Below are positions 33,183 to 40,912 of a DNA stretch of 64,000 nt, one piece after another (positions within the stretch are counted from its first letter, which is position 1; each line of letters opens with the position of its first letter). The notes under the pieces are model-generated. The model saw only the letters and a program-made list of their open reading frames with translations, was not told the DNA's origin and did not search any database. The position numbers and the translations under genes were made by a program. Location of the stretch: NCBI GenBank assembly GCA_035556735.1, contig DATMFF010000013.1, positions 682,001 through 746,000 on the forward strand. Direction: 5' to 3'. The stretch is from CANJBX01 sp035556735 (lineage in GTDB: Bacteria; Pseudomonadota; Alphaproteobacteria; Rhizobiales; Xanthobacteraceae).

Positions 33183-33902
33183 ATGATCGGCAGCGCGGCG
33201 TTGGCATTCCTTGCCGGTGTGCTGTCGATCCTCTCACCCTGCGTGCTTCCGATCGCGCCCATCGTGGTCGCGGCAGCGGCGGCGCAGAGCAGATGGGGCC
33301 CGGTCGCGCTCGCAGCCGGGCTCGCACTCTCGTTCGTGGCCGTCGGTCTGTTTGTCGCGACCATCGGCTTCTCGATTGGCCTCGATGCGCAGGCATTCCG
33401 CTCGATCGCGGCTATTCTCATGGTGACGATCGGCATCGCGCTGATGCTGCCGCGTCTCCAGAACCGGCTGGCGCTGGCCGGCGGCCCGCTCGCAAGCTGG
33501 GCGGGCGAGCAATTCGGCGACGTCGGCGCTCACGGAGTGGCTGGGCAGTTCCTGGGCGGTGCTGTGCTGGGTGCGGTCTGGAGCCCGTGCGTGGGCCCTA
33601 CCCTCGGTGCGGCGTCGGTACTCGCATCACAAAGCCGTGACCTCCCGGAGGTCGCCCTGACCATGCTCGCGTTTGGGCTCGGCGCCGGACTGCCACTGGC
33701 AGGCTTCGGCATGCTCTCGCGTCAAGCCCTGCAGCGGCACCGCGCTCGCCTGCTCGCAACAGGACGCGGCCTCAAGGCTGCACTTGGACTCCTGATGGTC
33801 CTGTTCGGGGGTCTGATCCTCAGCGGCACGGATAAACGCCTGGAAGCAATCCTCGTTGACGTGTCACCGCACTGGCTTACCACTCTCACCACTCGCTTCT
33901 GA
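33183..33902 (+). CDS. CcdA/DsbD-type transmembrane thiol-reductant carrier
   Basis: A 239-residue inner-membrane protein with six predicted helices. The two redox cysteines are Cys20 (LSPCVLP) and Cys136 (WSPCVGP), each in the Ser-Pro-Cys-Val-x-Pro context typical of the CcdA/DsbD membrane domain, which relays electrons from cytoplasmic thioredoxin to periplasmic partners. The ATG is 7 bases after the thioredoxin stop, so the two are co-transcribed and the exported thioredoxin is the likely partner. Confidence 0.9.
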   Translation: MIGSAALAFLAGVLSILSPCVLPIAPIVVAAAAAQSRWGPVALAAGLALSFVAVGLFVATIGFSIGLDAQAFRSIAAILMVTIGIALMLPRLQNRLALAGGPLASWAGEQFGDVGAHGVAGQFLGGAVLGAVWSPCVGPTLGAASVLASQSRDLPEVALTMLAFGLGAGLPLAGFGMLSRQALQRHRARLLATGRGLKAALGLLMVLFGGLILSGTDKRLEAILVDVSPHWLTTLTTRF

Positions 33903-34096
33903 TCAACCTGCGCGATCAACTCGGAGGATTGTCACCCAAGCGGGCGCCCCCAACCAATATCTTGCGTGCGAATTGCTGGTCTGCATTTGCGGTCGCTTAC
34001 GAGCCTTTCCGACTCGCTGCGTCAACCGTCTCCATTGAGTTTGCGGCGCGCTTGCGCGACACTGATATCTCCGGCCGGCGGACCGCGGGGGCCTTC

Positions 34097-34840
34097 GTGA
34101 GCGCGCATCTCCTGGATTACGGACGTATTGCATTCGATGCCGTCGATCACTTCGAGCAGCTCGATTCGCCCGTTGAAGTGATTGCTTGCCTGGCCACGGT
34201 CCTGCGTCGTTTCGGCTACACCTCATTCCTGATCACCGACGTTCCCGAGGTCCCGAGCGGCCGGCAGCCCAATTTTCTGCTGAACGGCTGGCCCGCGGAT
34301 TGGACTGAACTCTACATCCGGGAAAATTTCTACAAGGATGATCCGATCGCCGCCTGGGGGCGGCGCACCGTGCACCCCTTCGAGTGGTCCGAGGTCGAGG
34401 CCCACATCGACCCGGAGCGCTGTCCCCGCTCGATGGACGTGCTGCGCGCCGGCCGCGAGTTTCGCCGCAACGCCGGCTTTGTCGTGCCGATCTATCACCC
34501 GGACGGACCGATGTCCGCCGTGACGATGTGCGGGGAGCATCCCGACCTCGACCCCGACGCCAAGCGCGCCATCCACTTCATCAGCCTCTATGCACACAGC
34601 AAGGCAGCGTCGTTGATGAAACAGAGGGAGCCAGATCCCAACTACACGTTGACCGAAGGCGAACGCGAGGTGCTGAGTTGGACTGCCGCCGGCAAGTCCG
34701 CCTGGGAGATTTCCGTCATCCTCGACATTGCAGAGGCGACGGTCGTGTGGCGACTCAAACAGGCCTCCACCAAGCTCAATGCAGTCAACAAACTGCAGGC
34801 GGTCGTCAACGCGATCCGCACCAAGCAGATCAGCGTCTAG
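34097..34840 (+). CDS. LuxR-family autoinducer-binding transcriptional regulator
   Basis: A 247-residue quorum-sensing receptor. In the autoinducer-binding domain the family residues are placed as in TraR: Trp69, Tyr73, Asp82-Pro83 and Trp97, equivalent to TraR Trp57, Tyr61, Asp70-Pro71 and Trp85. The C-terminal HTH (about residues 180-243) begins LTEGEREVLSW and contains GKSAWEIS and the recognition helix. GTG 34097 was chosen because it gives a normal length; the frame extends 56 codons further up to TTG 33929. It lies 212 bases upstream of a LuxI synthase on the same strand and probably controls it. Confidence 0.9.
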   Translation: MSAHLLDYGRIAFDAVDHFEQLDSPVEVIACLATVLRRFGYTSFLITDVPEVPSGRQPNFLLNGWPADWTELYIRENFYKDDPIAAWGRRTVHPFEWSEVEAHIDPERCPRSMDVLRAGREFRRNAGFVVPIYHPDGPMSAVTMCGEHPDLDPDAKRAIHFISLYAHSKAASLMKQREPDPNYTLTEGEREVLSWTAAGKSAWEISVILDIAEATVVWRLKQASTKLNAVNKLQAVVNAIRTKQISV

Positions 34841-34979
34841 GCCGCGCGCGCATCGGCCACTTGTCAAAGCCGACCGGGCTTTCCCCGGCCAACGCCATCT
34901 GTTGTTCCCCCATAGGCCCGGCTCGCGATCCGATACCTGGGGCACTATTTGCCCGGCATGCCAACTATGAGATCCGGCC

Positions 34980-34999
34980 GACTATAAGATTTGATAGTC
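34980..34999. promoter_or_regulatory. Candidate lux box upstream of the AHL synthase
   Basis: A 20-bp inverted repeat, GACTAT, 8 bases, then ATAGTC, with 16 of 20 positions symmetric. It lies 53 bases before the synthase ATG, the spacing expected for a LuxR operator that overlaps the -35 region. The rest of the 212-base gap holds a second weaker dyad, GGGCA and TGCCC, near 34940-34955. Confidence 0.55.
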
Positions 35000-35052
35000 G
35001 CCGCCCTCGGCGCCGTTGTCCAAGGTAAGTCCTCCACGCTCAGGAGGACTGC

Positions 35053-35694
35053 ATGCTCCACGTCGTCACCCGGGAAAACCGCCACCTCTACCAGCGCGAG
35101 CTGCTCGATCAGCATCGACTTCGCCACGAGGTCTATATCGTCGAGCGAAAATGGGATGGTCTGCAGGATCGGGGCGGCCTGGAGTACGACCAGTTCGATG
35201 ACGACGATACGATCTATTTCCTCAAGATCGACGACGGGCAGGTCATCGGGGGGCACCGCATGTATCCCACCACCAAGCCTCACCTGATGTCTCACGTCTG
35301 GCCTCAACTGGCCAACGTGAAAGGCATACCCACTGGACCGCACATCTTCGAGTGGACACGCCTCTACATCAAGCGCGAGCGACGCGACGGCGGCCGGTTC
35401 GGCAGCGCAGTGCTCGGAGAGCTTTTCGTCGGCGGCTTGGAATATGCCCTCGAAGAAGGCATCCAAGAGCTTTCGCTCCAGTTCGAGGCCTATTGGTTCC
35501 CGCGCCTCCAGCAACAGGGGTGGCAGATCAAGCCGCTCGGGCTCCCGACTTTGATCAAGAACGACTGGTGGATCGGCGCCACAATTCCAGTGACGGAGCA
35601 GGTGGTGAACGCGACGCGCGCATATTACGGCATCACCACACCAATGCTCGTGCGGCGCGGCATCACCCAACCCGCCGTCCACATCGCGGCGTGA
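35053..35694 (+). CDS. LuxI-family homoserine-lactone synthase
   Basis: A 213-residue autoinducer synthase. The invariant LuxI residues are all present: Arg24, Tyr28 (Phe in many), Trp34, Glu44, Asp46, Asp49, Arg69, Glu100 and Arg103. The YPTTKP segment (71-76) and the later WFPRLQQQGW...PLGLP segment resemble BjaI, RpaI and BraI of Bradyrhizobium and Rhodopseudomonas, which use acyl- or aryl-CoA rather than acyl-ACP. AGGAGG at 35042-35047 precedes the ATG. The next gene, 23 bases downstream, is an acyl/aryl-CoA ligase that could supply the substrate. The signal's acyl group is unknown. Confidence 0.92.
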   Translation: MLHVVTRENRHLYQRELLDQHRLRHEVYIVERKWDGLQDRGGLEYDQFDDDDTIYFLKIDDGQVIGGHRMYPTTKPHLMSHVWPQLANVKGIPTGPHIFEWTRLYIKRERRDGGRFGSAVLGELFVGGLEYALEEGIQELSLQFEAYWFPRLQQQGWQIKPLGLPTLIKNDWWIGATIPVTEQVVNATRAYYGITTPMLVRRGITQPAVHIAA

Positions 35695-35717
35695 TCTCTA
35701 TTCTTCGGGGGGACAGC

Positions 35718-37271
35718 ATGCGAACGGGCTATGACCTCATTTTTCTTGCCGCCGAACGCAATCCGGATCACTTGGCGATCGTCGACGATCGCACGGACAG
35801 GCGCCTGACCTATCGCGAGTTGATCCAGGAGATCGACGTGATCGCGGCAGGACTGTCCCAGCGCGGCGTGCGGGCGGGCGACCGCGTTGCCACCGCCCTG
35901 CCGAACAGTCTCGAGCACTGCCTGATCCTGCTTGCGCTCCAGCGCCTCGCCGCCGTGCCCGCGGTTCTCAACTTCCGTTTCCCGGCTCTGCAACTGGCCG
36001 AGATGATGAGGGAGGCCGCGGTGCTTGGGGCCGCCGTCCCCGCCGAGCCGGCGACGGCGCGGGCCGCACGTGATGCGCTGCCTGCCGGCGGGCTGCTGCT
36101 GACGGTGGGTGGATCCGTCGACGGATCGCACGATTTCGGCCAATGTCGCGCCGAGCCCAGCATACTGCCGCCTGTGCCGCGCCCAGGCCCCGACGACACC
36201 GCTTTCATCTTCTATACATCGGGCACCACCGGCAAACCCAAGGGCGCTCTGGTCGCGCATCGCACCACCGAGATGCGCATTTCGTCGCTCTCGCCGATCA
36301 CCGGACTGCGCGCGGGTCCGCACTTGCGTGCGCTGGGCGCGTCACCGTTATCGCACGGCATCGGCTTCTACTGCGTGTTCATGACCACGCTGGTGTACGG
36401 CGGGACCTACTTCGTCATGTCGTCGTTCAGCCCGGCCGCGGCGCTCGACATGATCGAACGCAATCGGATCACGTTCCTTTTTGCCGTCCCGACGATCCTG
36501 CAGGCGATGATCTCGACGCCCGGTTACCGACCCGACCGGCTCAATTCCCTGGAATTCGTGTTTCACGGCGGAGCCGCCATTTCGGCAGCGTTGCTCGACC
36601 AGCTCTGCCGCGAGTGGCGCGCCCGCATTCAGCATCTCTATGGCACGACGGAAACATACATTCCGCTGTGCAATCCGGCGCCGCAAGGAACACCAAACAC
36701 GCTATGCGCCGTCTATCCCCATCGCACCCGGCTCGTGCGAATCGGAGGCGACCCTAACGACATCGCCGGACCGGGCGAAACCGGCGAGCTGCTCGTCGAC
36801 GCAACGAGCAATCTCATTTTCAGCTCGTATCTCAATGAACCGGAGACTTACGCACAGAAGGTGCGCGAAGGCTGGTACTTCACCGGCGATGTCTTCACGC
36901 GCCGCGCGGACGGAGATCTCGACTTCGTCGGCCGGGTGGACGACGCGATCCGTTCGGGCGGCGAATGCATCTACCCGGCTGAGATCGAGCAGGTGCTGCT
37001 GACCCATCCCGGCATACGCGAGGTGTGCGTCATCGGCCTGCCGGACTCGTACTGGGGCGAAGCGGTGACGGCCTGCGTCGTGTCCGATCAGTCCGAACTC
37101 ACATCCCAGGAGCTCGACCAGTATTGCCGGTCGGCGGTCCTGGCGACGTTCAAGCGGCCACGCAAGTACGTGTTCGTGGAGCGCCTTCCGCGCAACTCGT
37201 CAAACAAGGTGCTGCGTGGCGAATTGCGGGACTCGGTCCTCGAAAGCGAGAAGCGGAAGCTTGTTGCGTAA
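35718..37271 (+). CDS. Acyl/aryl-CoA ligase (adenylate-forming) in the quorum-sensing operon
   Basis: A 517-residue class I adenylate-forming enzyme that activates a carboxylic acid to its CoA thioester through an acyl-AMP. Motifs in order: the phosphate loop YTSGTTGKPKG (166-176), YGTTE (308-312), YFTGDVF near 392-398 with the GRVDDAIRSGGECIYPAEIE hinge following, and the catalytic Lys497 in NKVLRGEL. The ATG at 35718 follows GGGGGGA. It sits 23 bases after luxI and reads with it as one operon. No acid specificity can be deduced, but a cinnamate-, coumarate-, benzoate- or branched-chain-type acid would fit a CoA-dependent synthase. Confidence 0.9.
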   Translation: MRTGYDLIFLAAERNPDHLAIVDDRTDRRLTYRELIQEIDVIAAGLSQRGVRAGDRVATALPNSLEHCLILLALQRLAAVPAVLNFRFPALQLAEMMREAAVLGAAVPAEPATARAARDALPAGGLLLTVGGSVDGSHDFGQCRAEPSILPPVPRPGPDDTAFIFYTSGTTGKPKGALVAHRTTEMRISSLSPITGLRAGPHLRALGASPLSHGIGFYCVFMTTLVYGGTYFVMSSFSPAAALDMIERNRITFLFAVPTILQAMISTPGYRPDRLNSLEFVFHGGAAISAALLDQLCREWRARIQHLYGTTETYIPLCNPAPQGTPNTLCAVYPHRTRLVRIGGDPNDIAGPGETGELLVDATSNLIFSSYLNEPETYAQKVREGWYFTGDVFTRRADGDLDFVGRVDDAIRSGGECIYPAEIEQVLLTHPGIREVCVIGLPDSYWGEAVTACVVSDQSELTSQELDQYCRSAVLATFKRPRKYVFVERLPRNSSNKVLRGELRDSVLESEKRKLVA

Positions 37272-37323
37272 GAGCAGTGGTGCGTACGGCTTGTGCGGCA
37301 AGCCGGAAAAAAGGAGAAAACAA

Positions 37324-37530
37324 GTGGTAACATCAAACATGAAGCGTGAGCTCAAGTCGTCAGTGCGTCCGTCGGCGCGCAGCCTGCTGGTCGCCTACCT
37401 GCAATATGCCGTCGACGAGGTGGCCGAGCTGAGCCCCTCGAGCGCTTCGCTCCTCGTCGCGGCCATCGACGGCTTGCAGGAGGAGAAGTCGATCCGGCCG
37501 CTCGGAAACGACGTCCGAAAGCCGTCATAA
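37324..37530 (+). CDS. Small hypothetical protein of the quorum-sensing operon
   Basis: A 68-residue protein, helical and with Leu-rich segments (SARSLLVAYLQYAVDEVAELSP), no signal peptide or cysteine. The GTG at 37324 was chosen because AAGGAG (37311-37316) lies 7 bases upstream; an in-frame ATG at 37339 is too far from it. The gap after the ligase is 52 bases with no terminator, so it may belong to the operon. Function unknown. Confidence 0.6.
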   Translation: MVTSNMKRELKSSVRPSARSLLVAYLQYAVDEVAELSPSSASLLVAAIDGLQEEKSIRPLGNDVRKPS

Positions 37531-37709
37531 GGGCTCGCGTGTCCCCCCGAACGCGATCGCCCGCGGTGGAGCTGGTGGCGCAAGTCCCCGATCGTCCCGT
37601 TGGGTGTGAGCGGCCCTCACCCCCTGCGGGCACGGCCGCGCCCCCATCATGATACGGACGAAGCGAAGGCCGGCGGCCCGTGCGCGGCACTCTATTACCG
37701 ATAGGGAAC

Positions 37710-37722
37710 AACCTGACAGGTT
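37710..37722. repeat. 13-bp dyad upstream of the XRE gene
   Basis: AACCT, GAC, AGGTT is a perfect dyad in the 276-base gap before the XRE regulator. It may be an operator; nothing else supports it. Confidence 0.35.
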
Positions 37723-37762
37723 GCATGCCGAGAAATTACGCAAAACTCTTCTACCCGGCCAA

Positions 37763-37782
37763 ATATGCTGTATGCTGCATAT
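37763..37782. promoter_or_regulatory. Possible operator of the XRE regulator
   Basis: A 20-bp dyad with arms ATATGC and GCATAT and an 8-base spacer, inside an AT-rich stretch 25 bases before the XRE start. It also contains the direct repeat TATGCTG twice. The position suits autoregulation by the downstream protein. Confidence 0.45.
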
Positions 37783-37806
37783 CAAATGCTTATGACCGGG
37801 GGAAAC

Positions 37807-38208
37807 ATGCGAAAGAAAAGACCGCAAGCCATCGACGTGCTTGTGGGCAGCAACATTCGTATTCGTCGTCTTGAGCGTGGGGTATCGCAGACCAAGCTGG
37901 CTCAAGCGATTGGCGTGACGTTTCAGCAAGTTCAGAAATACGAAAAAGGCACGAACCGCGTCGGCGCGAGCCGCCTCACGCGCATCGCCAATTTCCTGGA
38001 GGTGCCGGTCGCGCAGTTCTTCGTCGGCGCCCAGGGCACCGACTGGTCGGAGCCCGAGCTCGACAATTCGCCCGTGAAGCTGTTGGCCGAGCCCTACGCC
38101 TTGCGGCTGGCCCAGGCCTTCGTCGGAATCAAGGACATGGACCTGCGGCGCTCGCTGGTCGATGTGGTGGAAGTCATCGCATCGAAGGCCGCCGCCCGCC
38201 AACGCTGA
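37807..38208 (+). CDS. XRE-family helix-turn-helix regulator
   Basis: A 133-residue DNA-binding protein. The HTH domain at about residues 15-67 reads GSNIRIRRLERGVSQTKLAQAIGVTFQQVQKYEKG, a typical Cro/C1 fold, and the segment FLEVPVAQFFVG follows. The C-terminal half is probably a dimerisation or ligand domain. ATG 37807 follows a GGGGG-rich ribosome site; the frame begins 14 codons earlier. Similar proteins are abundant in Bradyrhizobium; the target is unknown, and self-control through the AT-rich dyads just upstream is likely. Confidence 0.85.
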   Translation: MRKKRPQAIDVLVGSNIRIRRLERGVSQTKLAQAIGVTFQQVQKYEKGTNRVGASRLTRIANFLEVPVAQFFVGAQGTDWSEPELDNSPVKLLAEPYALRLAQAFVGIKDMDLRRSLVDVVEVIASKAAARQR

Positions 38209-38212
38209 CGGC

Positions 38213-38467
38213 CTACGGTCCTCGCCGGCGCACGGTCTGGCGATAGTCGAATCCGCACTCGCATTCGAACGTGGTGGTCTCGGCCCGGCGGCTGTCGTTG
38301 GGCGAGGGATCGATGCGGCTCAGCCGCATGGTGCTGCCGCAGGACGGGCACAGCACGCGAGGAATGGCCGGGTGCAAATCGAACACCGCCTCGTCGGCGA
38401 GAACCGGCGGCGGCGCGCCAATCGGCCGAGAGGCATGAGGCTTGTGGCTGGCGGTGCTTTTGTCCAT
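38213..38467 (-). CDS. Small zinc-ribbon-like hypothetical protein
   Basis: An 84-residue protein whose C-terminal half carries CPSC and CEC pairs about 25 residues apart, a one-zinc ribbon pattern, with a basic tail. The N-terminus is Pro/Ala rich. No function. It is convergent with the XRE gene (4 bases between stops). ATG 38467 was chosen over one seven codons further up. Confidence 0.6.
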   Translation of the reverse strand: MDKSTASHKPHASRPIGAPPPVLADEAVFDLHPAIPRVLCPSCGSTMRLSRIDPSPNDSRRAETTTFECECGFDYRQTVRRRGP

Positions 38468-38945
38468 CTGACGCGACCCTCGATACATCTCGATACATTT
38501 TGAACGATCCCGCGCACGCGCGTTCCGCGCTTTCGCGCGCGATCAGCAGCGCCCTCTCATCGGAATTGCCTCCCGGAGGCACTAACGGAGGATCGGCGCG
38601 ATGGTTCCAGAGGTACGTGCGCACGATCCTTGCGTGCGATGAGAGAGATCGGAGGGAGAATGACGTAATGCGGCCGGCCGCCGGGCCCTCCTCTCCGCCT
38701 GTCCGTCCACTCGCCGCACAGCCCCGCCCCTCGCCGCAACTCGTCCGCATCCGCATGCTCCGCCCGGCCGGGTGCACGGCCATCCGCTCGCGCAGGCTGC
38801 GCCGAGCCGGCGGTGATCCTGCATCGCGCGCCAGCGCGGTCGAGCGCGCGCGTGCGCCCATGTGAACTGCGCGGAAGACTGTTCGCAAAACCGCCCGGAC
38901 TAGATGATCGGATCAGAACCTCAGATCATGGTCTGGTTTCTTTGT
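38468..38945. other. Gap without a convincing gene
   Basis: About 480 bases between the zinc-ribbon gene and a dispersed repeat. The open frame at 38500-38865 on the plus strand has an Arg/Pro/Ser composition expected of chance reading in GC-rich DNA and no ribosome site, so no gene is called. Confidence 0.55.
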
Positions 38946-39025
38946 TTGAGCATGATCTTCTCCGAAAACCGCTATCCACCCCCGGATCAAGTCCGGGGGC
39001 AGGCATTTTCGGGATCATGCTCTAG
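38946..39025. repeat. Dispersed palindromic repeat of Rhizobiales type
   Basis: Outer arms GAGCATGATC (38948-38957) and GATCATGCTC (39013-39022) flank CCGAAAA-type segments and an inner hairpin CCCCCGGA, TCAAG, TCCGGGGG (near 38980-39000). This composition is, from memory, a very common intergenic repeat in Bradyrhizobium relatives. It overlaps the stop codon of the minus-strand transporter gene. Confidence 0.75.
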
Positions 39026-40689
39026 CGCGGTCCCTCGCTGCGCCCGCGCAGCGGGCGCTCCTCCATCAGCGAGAAGGCGCCGATCGACATCAGCAGGAAC
39101 AGCGCGCTCGCCGCGAACACCCAGCGGAACACGCCGGAGAGGTCGACCGCCGCTCCGCCCGCCTGCGCCAGCACGTCGACCGCCCTGCCCGCGCCGCCCG
39201 GCCCGGCGCCGACGCCGGCGAGGATGATGGCGCCTATGATCGCCACCACGAGCGCGGAGGCGAGCGCGCGGAAGAAGTTCATCACGCCCGTCGCGGTGCC
39301 GACGTGATAGCGCGAGACGGCGTTCTGGATGCAGACCGTGGTGCAGGAGAACACGGTGCCCGCGCCGGCGCCGAACACGCTCAGCGCCACGATCACCGCC
39401 CACAGCGGCAGCCGCGGCCACACCGCCATGACGACCATGGCAACGGTGGCGCACGAGAGCCCGATCAGCGGGAACCACTTGTAGCGGTCGAAGTACATCA
39501 TCACCCGGCCCGACGCGACCGAACCGGGCGTCGTCATCACGGCGATCGGGATCAGCGCGAGGCCGGAGTCGGCGGCGGAGAGATGATAGACGTTCTCGTA
39601 GTAGAGCGGCATGAACACGGTGAGCCCGATCGAGACGCCGATCGCACAGGACACCGCGAACGTTCCCGTACGCACCACCGGATTGGCGAGCACGGCCAGC
39701 GGCAGGAACGGCTCGGGCTCGTGCGCCACGCGATAGGCGAAGGCCAGCCCGAGCGCGAGCGCGCAGGCGACCAGCAGGAGAATGGTCGAGGACAGCCAGG
39801 GATAGCGCACGCCGCCCCAGGTGAGCGCGAGCAGCAGCAGGATCGCCGACGAGATCATCAGCGTCGCGCCGAACAGGTCGAGCTTGTGCTTGCGGTAGTT
39901 GACCGGCAGGCGCTTGAGCTGGCGGTTGATCATGTAGGCGGCGGCGAGCCCGAGCGGTACGTTGACCCAGAACACCACCGACCAGTGCAGGTGGTCGGCG
40001 AAATAGCCGCCGGCGACCGGGCCGGCGATGCCGGCCGCAACCCACACGGACCCGATATAGGCCTGGTAGCGCCCGCGCTCGCGCGGGGCGACCGCGTCGG
40101 CGACGGTCGCCTGCACCATCGGCACGATACCGCCGCCGCCGATGCCCTGCAGGCCGCGCATCAGGATCAGGGTGAGCATGTTGGGCGCGAGCGCGCAGGC
40201 GATCGAGCCGACGACGAACACGCCGAGCGCCGACATCATCACCAGCCGCCGCCCGTAGATGTCGGAAAGCTTGCCGCACAGCGGCGCGGCGATGGTGGAC
40301 GAGAGCAGATAGGCGGTGATCAGCCAGGAGAGGTTCTCGAGGTCGTGGAACTCGCGGCCGATGGTCGGGAGCGCGGTGGCGATGATCGTCTGGTTGAGCG
40401 CCGAGACGAACATCGCGAGGCAGACGCCGAGGATGATCGAGCGGATCTCGCTGTCGCTCAGCGCCCAGCGCGCCGGGACGGCCTGCTCCGCCCCCGCCTG
40501 CGGCGCGGTCGCCACCACGTCCACGGCGGCGACGCCGACCGGCACCACGGCGGATTCCTTGAGCTCCTCGGCGGCCGGATCGGCCCCCTGCCCCGCGTCC
40601 GACACGGACGGCCCGATGCGCCCGGACAGGACGGCATCCTCCGTCTCCGGGTCGCGCTCGATGCTGCTCGGGTCGGTCTTATCGTCCAT
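39022..40689 (-). CDS. DHA2-family MFS drug efflux transporter (EmrB/QacA-like)
   Basis: A 555-residue inner-membrane exporter with about 14 predicted helices. The N-terminal ~85 residues are acidic and disordered, an unusual extension before the first helix. Motifs typical of the group include SALNQTIIATALPTI (near 97-112), LSDIYGRR after helix 2, and GGGIVPMVQATVAD near 175-190. Substrates in this family are lipophilic compounds or dyes exported with protons. The last codons and the TAG stop lie in a dispersed repeat. The ATG at 40689 was preferred to 40698. It is alone between the XRE region and the hsd operon; 40699-40912 contains nothing recognisable. Confidence 0.87.
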   Translation of the reverse strand: MDDKTDPSSIERDPETEDAVLSGRIGPSVSDAGQGADPAAEELKESAVVPVGVAAVDVVATAPQAGAEQAVPARWALSDSEIRSIILGVCLAMFVSALNQTIIATALPTIGREFHDLENLSWLITAYLLSSTIAAPLCGKLSDIYGRRLVMMSALGVFVVGSIACALAPNMLTLILMRGLQGIGGGGIVPMVQATVADAVAPRERGRYQAYIGSVWVAAGIAGPVAGGYFADHLHWSVVFWVNVPLGLAAAYMINRQLKRLPVNYRKHKLDLFGATLMISSAILLLLALTWGGVRYPWLSSTILLLVACALALGLAFAYRVAHEPEPFLPLAVLANPVVRTGTFAVSCAIGVSIGLTVFMPLYYENVYHLSAADSGLALIPIAVMTTPGSVASGRVMMYFDRYKWFPLIGLSCATVAMVVMAVWPRLPLWAVIVALSVFGAGAGTVFSCTTVCIQNAVSRYHVGTATGVMNFFRALASALVVAIIGAIILAGVGAGPGGAGRAVDVLAQAGGAAVDLSGVFRWVFAASALFLLMSIGAFSLMEERPLRGRSEGPR

Positions 40690-40912
40690 AAGCCTCAATG
40701 ATTGTCGGGCTGTGGTGGTAACGCGCGGGCGCAGCCGGCGTTGCGCGTGCCATCCACCTATTGCGGTGAGTTGCGCAGGACGGCAATGGGCCGCGCCGCG
40801 TGGCTGGTATGAGGGGGGGCGCGACTAGCGGGCTCAAACGCTCACGTCTTGTTCAGGGCGAGGCGCAGGTACCGGAATCCGCCCGCTCATGAGCCGTCTG
40901 CAGGCGCAACAG

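Noticed and set aside
38500..38865. Open frame of 121 codons in the gap before the dispersed repeat
   Set aside because: Arg/Pro/Ser-rich composition, no ribosome site and no domain; likely chance.
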